Part shown: positions 24,086-28,876 of the stretch, piece after piece
Layout of the letters: every line of letters starts with the position of its first letter
Numbering within the stretch: position 1 is the first letter of the stretch
Source of the DNA: UBA8337 sp965662725
Lineage (GTDB): Bacteria > Pseudomonadota > Alphaproteobacteria > RS24
Direction: 5' to 3'
Length of the DNA stretch: 28,876 nt
Assembly: GCA_965662725.1 (NCBI GenBank)
Contig: CBFIIT010000020.1
Location: 1 to 28,876 of the forward strand
Translations under genes and position numbers: made by a program
Notes under the pieces: generated by a model
Told to the model about the DNA's origin: nothing
Databases searched by the model: none
The model's input: the letters and a program-made list of their open reading frames with translations, nothing else

Positions 24086-26172
24086 CCGCCAATTGTCTTG
24101 AGCGTGAAATTCAGCTTAATGCCGGTTTCCGGCTTGGTCGCGGTCTCGTCACGGTCAAATGTAATGGCGAAGATTGTGCAATCATCTTCATAGGTAAAAG
24201 CAGCATCGGTTCTGACGCGGGTTTTGGTTTCAAGGTTTTCCAGCAATTTACCGTCAAACCGCCAATTCTGGCCGATTTGCCAGCCGAGCCGCGTGGTGGC
24301 TTCTTCCAACACAGTGCTGCCCTGTTGGCCGGCTTCGTAAAAGCTGTGGTCAATGCCCAGTTCAAGCTTTTGGAAGGCCAATCCGAAGCGCGTCTCGCCG
24401 CGCAGCAAATCACCGCCATCATCGCTGAAGCGCGCCTCATGCGACAGGCTGAGCGGGCCGGCATATAGGCCGGTATTGGTCAAAATGGCAGAGCGGTCTT
24501 CGTCTGAAGTTGCGGCATAGCCTGACGCCGCGGCATAAGTTTCATCCGACAAATTATAAGATTGGCCGATGAAAAAAACGGTTGAAAGACGCGGCCCCAA
24601 TTCAAGCTGATGATTGAGGCCGAGATTGACGCGACTGGCTTCGTCTTTGGCCGCCAAGGGCTGAAATAATTGCGATTGGGAGAGATTGCGCGTCGCCGTG
24701 CCGAGAAACGGAATGCCCTTATAGTCATCATCCGCTTCAGCCAGCACCAGTTGAATTTGCGGCGAAAGCGTTTGCCGGTCGAAATCAGTGATGCGCTGCA
24801 AAGGATAGGCTAATGTCAGAGCCAGACTATTGGCACTCAGAAACGTTTCAGCTTCTTCTGCATTTACCGCCTCTCTATCACCCTCTTTGATTTCAAAATC
24901 AAACGCATCAAGCGCCAATTGATGGCGCGCCGACCAAACAAAACCGCCATTGGAAACATGCCGCCAAGACCAATTCAGCAGGCTGGATAAATGCGCCGTA
25001 TCGACATCCGAGTCGCGTTCTTGTTGGGTGAAAACATTGCTCAGCGATAGTTGGCCGCCAAATAGTCGGTTTTTAAAACTATAGCTATGCGCAATACGCG
25101 GCACCATTGCATTAACGCTTTCATTGGCAATCGTGTCGTCGAACCGATAAGCAGCAAAACTTATATTATGGCGGCCAATGCGCCGTCCGGCGGTCAGTGA
25201 ACTGGTCAGGCGCGCCGGGTCAAAAATTCGATAATCTTTATAGAAATAACGGTCGGAGGCTTGCTGAATGTTAAAGCCATAATCCCAAGCACCTATTTGA
25301 AAACGCCCATCAGCCAGCAGGCCGCCGCGTGTTTCTTTTTCGCCATGAGTCAAATCTTCTTGCGGCTGGTGAATATAACCGGTCGCTTGATAGCTTCCCG
25401 TGTGTGTTAAATGCCGCCATTCGGCTGTCAAAAACGGGTCTTGTTCGGCGCTGATACGCGGCGTCAGGGTAAGGTCGTAATTCGGCGCTAAATCCAGCAA
25501 ATACGGCACTTCGACATAGGAACCGAAATCGCCACTGCTGCCGATAGATGGCGTTAAAACACCGCTGCGTTTATCGACTTGTGGGCCGGCATGCGCCAAA
25601 TAGGGTAGATAGAAACTCGGCAGGCCAAATACCTCAAGTCGCGCATGGCGATAGCTGACATTTTGCGCCGCGCGGTCATAGTGAATATTGCTGGCACGAA
25701 TTTGCCAAAGCGGAGCCGCGTCCGGGTCTTCTTCGCAAGCCGGGCAAGAGGTAAACACTGCGCCGTCCAGATTTAATTGCTGGTCATTGCGGCGCGCTTC
25801 TTTGCCACGCAGGCGTACCCCGTCGCCGGTAAATCTCACGCCTTTAAAGCTGCCGCGCTCCAGTCGATTGTCAATTTCAGCGCTTAAGGCTTCAAGCACG
25901 CTGCCATCGGCTTCGCGCAGGCTGACGCCTTCGGGCACGCTCATTGTCGCGGCGTTACGATTATAGGTCAGGCTGCCACTGCGTAAAATCCGCTCACCGG
26001 CGCGCGCCTCAACATTGCCGCTGGCGGAAATCACGCCTGTCTCATCATTAACGACAATATTTTCGGCATCCAGCGTCGCCGGTTCACCGGCTACAACATC
26101 CGATTTGTCTGCCGCATATGTTGGAAAAGCGGCCAAGGCGGAAAGCGCCAATATGGGAAGCAAAAATCTCAT
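24082..26172 (-). CDS. lptD: LPS-assembly protein LptD (OstA)
   Basis: 696 residues. It inserts lipopolysaccharide into the outer leaflet of the outer membrane with LptE. A signal peptide (MRFLLPILALSALAAFPTYA) is followed by an OstA/LptA-like beta-jellyroll (about 30-140: LDAENIVVNDETGVISASG...). Then comes a cysteine pair C143/C146 (SCPAC), and the barrel begins with VDKRSGVLTPSIGSSGDFGSYV and EVPYLLDLAPNYDLTLTPRI. C665 near the end can bond with the N-terminal pair, as needed in known LptD. I use the ATG at 26172; a longer frame to 26355 overlaps wecA and lacks a signal. It follows wecA by 46 bp. Confidence 0.95.
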   Translation of the reverse strand: MRFLLPILALSALAAFPTYAADKSDVVAGEPATLDAENIVVNDETGVISASGNVEARAGERILRSGSLTYNRNAATMSVPEGVSLREADGSVLEALSAEIDNRLERGSFKGVRFTGDGVRLRGKEARRNDQQLNLDGAVFTSCPACEEDPDAAPLWQIRASNIHYDRAAQNVSYRHARLEVFGLPSFYLPYLAHAGPQVDKRSGVLTPSIGSSGDFGSYVEVPYLLDLAPNYDLTLTPRISAEQDPFLTAEWRHLTHTGSYQATGYIHQPQEDLTHGEKETRGGLLADGRFQIGAWDYGFNIQQASDRYFYKDYRIFDPARLTSSLTAGRRIGRHNISFAAYRFDDTIANESVNAMVPRIAHSYSFKNRLFGGQLSLSNVFTQQERDSDVDTAHLSSLLNWSWRHVSNGGFVWSARHQLALDAFDFEIKEGDREAVNAEEAETFLSANSLALTLAYPLQRITDFDRQTLSPQIQLVLAEADDDYKGIPFLGTATRNLSQSQLFQPLAAKDEASRVNLGLNHQLELGPRLSTVFFIGQSYNLSDETYAAASGYAATSDEDRSAILTNTGLYAGPLSLSHEARFSDDGGDLLRGETRFGLAFQKLELGIDHSFYEAGQQGSTVLEEATTRLGWQIGQNWRFDGKLLENLETKTRVRTDAAFTYEDDCTIFAITFDRDETATKPETGIKLNFTLKTIGG

Positions 26173-26218
26173 TAACCGACAATAAGGCGTTTCGGGGCGG
26201 GCTGACCAGCCGCTGCCT

Positions 26219-27268
26219 TTATGTAAGAAATTTAACGACAAGATTGGCGCGCTGCGCGGCAAAATAGTAAACGGCAATAAAGATAAAGAAGCCGATAATG
26301 CTGGCAATTTCTCCAACCATGGTTGAGAGCGTAAAGCCGATCCAGAAAGCGCCAACTGAGGATAAAATCATCACCAAAAGTGTGCGCCGCGCCGAAAAAC
26401 CGCCCTGCATCAGAATGTGATGCAAATGCGTGCGATCCGGGGCCATTGGCGAGCGACCGCTAAGCAGGCGGCGCATGATAATGGTTAACATATCAGTTAG
26501 AGGGATGGCGATGAGCCAGAGACATAAAGATGGCGGAATGGCAGGCGCAGCCAAATCGCCGGCCTGGCTGGCATTAATCAGCAGGAAGGCGGTTAAAATA
26601 CCGATAAGCATGGAGCCGCTATCACCAAGAAAAATTTTCCGACCGTTAAAAACCTGCAGGTTGAACAATAAAAAACCTGCCAAGGCGCCGGAAATCAAAA
26701 CCGAATAAAGGGCAAAATCTGTCGGCGTCTGCCCGTGAATGAGATTGAAGGTAAGGTTCATATGCGTCAGTGCCAGAAGCGCCATGCTGGCCGATAGCCC
26801 ATCAATACCATCGATAAAATTAAACGCATTAATCGCAATGGCAATAGCCAGCACGGTAATGGCAATGTGCAGACTGCGATATTCTTCATTGCTGAAAACT
26901 TCCGGGAAAATACTGATATCAGTGAGTAAACCACCATCACCCATGGTTAATATGCCGGCTGCGGCAAGGTGAAATACCAGCTTAAGTTTCGCTGAAACCG
27001 GTTCGCGGTCGTCGACAATGCCGAGAATAACCAGCATGGCTGTGGCGAAAATCAAACTCCAGGGCGTTTCGGGGATGAAGAGAGAAATGCCGAGCATGAC
27101 AACCAGCCAAATAACCGGCCCGCCCAAAAGCGGCACTTCGCCTTTATGGAATTTTCTGTCATCCGGCTTGTCGACCAATTGCAGTCGGATTGCCAAAGGA
27201 CGAAGCGCGATGATTAAAACAGTCGCCAAAAGCGTCGCAATGACAGATGTGTAGATAAGCGTCAGCAT
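26219..27268 (-). CDS. wecA: Undecaprenyl-phosphate sugar-1-phosphate transferase (WecA/MraY family)
   Basis: 349 residues with about ten to eleven membrane helices. It transfers a HexNAc-1-phosphate from a UDP-sugar to undecaprenyl phosphate, the first step of O-antigen or exopolysaccharide synthesis, on the cytoplasmic face of the inner membrane. Motifs in order: VDKPDDRKFHKG (32-43), DDR (86-88, metal binding), NAFNFIDGIDGL (147-158), GDSGSM (215-220) and HLHH (281-284). RKFHKG and HLHH point to WecA rather than MraY. The start lies 5 bp after the stop of the Wzz-like gene and lptD follows, so the three are probably one operon. Confidence 0.93.
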   Translation of the reverse strand: MLTLIYTSVIATLLATVLIIALRPLAIRLQLVDKPDDRKFHKGEVPLLGGPVIWLVVMLGISLFIPETPWSLIFATAMLVILGIVDDREPVSAKLKLVFHLAAAGILTMGDGGLLTDISIFPEVFSNEEYRSLHIAITVLAIAIAINAFNFIDGIDGLSASMALLALTHMNLTFNLIHGQTPTDFALYSVLISGALAGFLLFNLQVFNGRKIFLGDSGSMLIGILTAFLLINASQAGDLAAPAIPPSLCLWLIAIPLTDMLTIIMRRLLSGRSPMAPDRTHLHHILMQGGFSARRTLLVMILSSVGAFWIGFTLSTMVGEIASIIGFFIFIAVYYFAAQRANLVVKFLT

Positions 27269-27273
27269 TTAAA

Positions 27274-28434
27274 TCAAGTCGCCGATTTTCTCTGCATTGT
27301 ATAATGCCTGATGAGGACGAAAATCGAACTTGCCATTCCGGCCAATAGCGTCATCAGAACAAGAATGAGCAATTTATTGCTGGCCGGTTTGATAAGGATG
27401 TTTTCTGTATCAAAATTGACGGGGGTAAAATTCTCAATGTCGGAAAGCGGTGTCAGTGCAAGTCCTGTGTCGATGCGCGAGAGCCTTTGGTCGCCTTCCA
27501 GTTCACGAAGCCGTTTGGCATTTTCAGAATAGTTAGGCGCAAAAAGATTTGCGCTTGCGTCTTTGCGCGCCTTCAAGATTTTTGCTTCAGTTTCCAGCGC
27601 CCTATAGCCGCGCATGAACAATCGAGTATTTTCGGCAAATACACCATTGCCATCGTTATTGGCATTAGTCGTCGTGACCGAGGTGGTGATATTGGTCTCA
27701 TTAACAGGCGTCTCAATACCCAGAGCGCGGGCTATTTTTGCTTGTTCTCCGAGCATGGCCGTGCGCGCATTCACATTATCGAGATATAGTTGCCGGTCAT
27801 TTTCGATCGTCAGCTTTAATTCCTCGATCTCGTAGTTAAGCGTGGTCTCGATAGATCGGCTAAGATTTGCAATAGCAATCAGGTTTTGACGTCTGATGGT
27901 TTCGCTGGATTTTTCGATAAAGCTTTCCAGTATCTTGCGGGTAGTTATCGGGTCGGCTGTTGTGGTCATTATTTGCGACGTATTTTCAGATTTTATATTT
28001 TCGAGTTTGAATGCTGAGGCAGCACGCACCAACGCATCGGCTTTTTCTTGCTCGGTGCCTTCGAAATTTTCAAACTGCAAATCATGTTGATCTATCGCTG
28101 CCTGCAAAGTTTTGCCGGCTTTGAAAGTCCCGAAAAATTCGTCACGCAAGTTACTTGCAGAAATAACGCCGGTTTGACCGATTAGGATTTCACCGGCATA
28201 TATTGGCGTCGAAATGCCCGGTACATTATTTAATGGCGCATAGGCACTCATTTGCTGCGTCGACAGTGGACGAACAGACAGGGCCATTTCATATTTCGAC
28301 GGCATTTGGGTAAGGGCAATAAAGGCTAAAACAGCTACCAGACCGGAAACGCCCGCGATGAACCATTTACCTGTCCACATAATTTCAAACAGTTCGATTA
28401 AATCGATTTCATCGCTTGTGTGCTGATCAGACAT
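27274..28434 (-). CDS. Wzz-type polysaccharide chain-length determinant (PCP) protein
   Basis: 386 residues. The N-terminal DEIDLIELFEIMWTGKWFIAGVSGLVAVLAFI marks the Wzz domain and first membrane helix (about 24-42). A long periplasmic part, mostly helical and coiled (180-320), follows, with a second helix near 354-375 and a short basic tail. There is no tyrosine-kinase domain, so it is the PCP-1-like chain-length regulator rather than a Wzc. GGAGAAGAG precedes the ATG. It opens the wzz-wecA-lptD unit and is divergent from the EPS-associated regulator. Confidence 0.88.
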   Translation of the reverse strand: MSDQHTSDEIDLIELFEIMWTGKWFIAGVSGLVAVLAFIALTQMPSKYEMALSVRPLSTQQMSAYAPLNNVPGISTPIYAGEILIGQTGVISASNLRDEFFGTFKAGKTLQAAIDQHDLQFENFEGTEQEKADALVRAASAFKLENIKSENTSQIMTTTADPITTRKILESFIEKSSETIRRQNLIAIANLSRSIETTLNYEIEELKLTIENDRQLYLDNVNARTAMLGEQAKIARALGIETPVNETNITTSVTTTNANNDGNGVFAENTRLFMRGYRALETEAKILKARKDASANLFAPNYSENAKRLRELEGDQRLSRIDTGLALTPLSDIENFTPVNFDTENILIKPASNKLLILVLMTLLAGMASSIFVLIRHYTMQRKSAT

Positions 28435-28545
28435 TCTCTTCTCCAGATATGGCCCGTATTCCGATTTTGTTTAGGGTATTCCCAGCTTGCTCGCAAGTTT
28501 TAAAGAAACCCCGCGATACTGATGTTTTTATTGGAATTTTACACT

Positions 28546-28576
28546 CACTATCGAATGACTGTATTCAGAGATAGTG
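28546..28576 (+). repeat. Inverted repeat in the EPS leader
   Basis: CACTATC (28546-28552) and GATAGTG (28570-28576) are exact arms, extended inside by GAAT (28553-28556) and ATTC (28563-28566), leaving a 6-nt loop and a 3-nt bulge. It could be an operator for the adjacent regulator or a leader hairpin. No T-tract follows, so it is not a simple terminator. Confidence 0.55.
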
Positions 28577-28658
28577 GTTGCGGCCTTGGACTCGGCTATG
28601 TATGTTGCGTTCAACGCTTGAACACGCGCGGGAGAACTAATCCGGTTCACCCTGGCGT

Positions 28659-28670
28659 GCGGTAGCGTGG
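28659..28670 (+). promoter_or_regulatory. ops-like (RfaH/NusG-paralogue recruitment) sequence
   Basis: GCGGTAGCGTGG starts 23 nt before the ATG of the EPS-associated regulator. The enterobacterial ops element is GGCGGTAGCGTG, so eleven consecutive bases match and only the first differs (T here). ops is read in the non-template strand by RfaH, which then prevents termination in long polysaccharide operons. The position in a leader and before an EPS gene is as expected. No rfaH gene is in the window, so function is inferred. Confidence 0.5.
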
Positions 28671-28681
28671 AAAAAATCATT

Positions 28682-28876
28682 ATGGCTGAAACAAACAAAA
28701 ACGCGACAAATCCTGAGGTTGAATTGCAGGTGCTTGCCAAATTGCAGGAAGAACCGCGGGTATCTCAGCGCGTATTGGCGGCTGATATTGGTGTTAGCCT
28801 TGGCAGCATTAATTTTTGCCTAAAAGCTCTGGTTGAAAAGGGTTTCGTGAAGGCCGAAAATTTCAGCAAAAGCAGC
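28682..28876 (+). CDS. MarR family EPS-associated transcriptional regulator (3' end outside window)
   Basis: The 65 visible residues form a winged-helix N-terminus. PEVELQVLAKLQEEPRVSQRVLAADIGVSLGSINFCLKALVEKGFVKAENFSKSS matches the small MarR-like regulators found beside exopolysaccharide gene clusters, with the recognition helix at SLGSINFCLKAL. GGA lies about 11 nt before the ATG. It probably opens a plus-strand EPS operon that continues past the right edge, and may act on the divergent region it shares with wzz. Confidence 0.85.
   Translation, partial: MAETNKNATNPEVELQVLAKLQEEPRVSQRVLAADIGVSLGSINFCLKALVEKGFVKAENFSKSS

Larger units (their letters stand above)
28435..28681. other. Divergent regulatory region of the EPS locus
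   Basis: 247 bp without a convincing gene between wzz (leftward) and the MarR-type regulator (rightward). It must contain promoters for both. It holds the inverted repeat at 28546-28576 and the ops-like sequence at 28659-28670. TTTACA...TATTCA (28539-28568, spacing about 18) is a weak candidate plus-strand promoter. Confidence 0.6.

Noticed and set aside
26173..26355. An N-terminal extension of LptD upstream of 26172.
   Set aside because: The extra 61 residues overlap wecA, lack export features, and would bury the clear signal peptide that begins at 26172.
28528..28740. A 70-codon minus-strand frame with one hydrophobic stretch in the wzz-regulator interval.
   Set aside because: It would start with TTG inside the EPS regulator gene, has no ribosome site, and overlaps the regulatory elements. 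Noncoding is more likely.
1..28876. CRISPR arrays, insertion sequences, prophage or toxin-antitoxin modules.
   Set aside because: No spaced direct repeats, transposase motifs, phage structural genes or small paired toxin-antitoxin frames could be recognised on either strand.

Overview
The window reads as chromosomal DNA from a Gram-negative alphaproteobacterium. Evidence is an LptD outer-membrane LPS assembly protein, MipA/OmpV-type and other beta-barrel outer-membrane proteins, an inositol-monophosphatase-type histidinol phosphatase (HisN), a ROSE-type RNA thermometer on a small heat-shock gene, and an isoquinoline 1-oxidoreductase-like molybdenum enzyme. Many genes act on fatty acyl-CoA, esters and glutathione conjugates, which suggests a lipid- or xenobiotic-oxidising heterotroph. 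I cannot name the genus. No transposase, integrase, phage gene, plasmid gene or CRISPR array is visible. Coding density is high and no gene-free stretch exceeds 300 bases; the longest are 9619-9882, 28435-28681 and 9200-9414, each described below.

Left part (1-9414): a truncated HSL-family esterase; an Hsp20 gene with a sigma32-like promoter, a ROSE-like leader and a terminator; a sodium-dependent (NSS) transporter; a PldB-like hydrolase; an N-formylglutamate amidohydrolase-hisN pair; tRNA-Val(GAC); a DUF1330 protein; a membrane-anchored alpha/beta hydrolase followed by a hydroxylaminobenzene mutase-like protein; a solitary cysteine-rich type IV pilin-like protein; and a four-helix membrane protein.

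Middle (9415-18612): a cold-shock protein on the minus strand, flanked by a long inverted repeat. Then ten plus-strand genes follow with short gaps: acyl-CoA dehydrogenase, secreted protein-E-like protein, GST, two TPM-domain proteins (TAATG overlap), two PaaI-type thioesterases (8-nt overlap), YghU-like GST and the iorA/iorB-type molybdenum hydroxylase. The only clear intrinsic terminator on that strand lies after iorB, at 18581-18609.

Right part (18613-28876): an outer-membrane barrel protein; a TerB-like membrane protein; a minus-strand unit of a 69-aa biotin carrier, an acyl-CoA carboxylase beta subunit and an MDR reductase with no biotin carboxylase; a small membrane protein overlapping a MipA/OmpV gene; then a minus-strand unit wzz-like, wecA-like, lptD. 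At the right edge a MarR-type EPS-associated regulator begins on the plus strand. Its leader carries a sequence closely resembling the ops (RfaH recruitment) element and an imperfect inverted repeat, so an exopolysaccharide locus probably starts at, and continues beyond, the right edge.

I do not see an unmistakably new multi-gene system. The observations most worth checking are the ops-like site at the EPS regulator, the wzz-wecA-lptD gene order, the biotin carrier/carboxylase unit without its biotin carboxylase, the ROSE thermometer and the orphan pilin.
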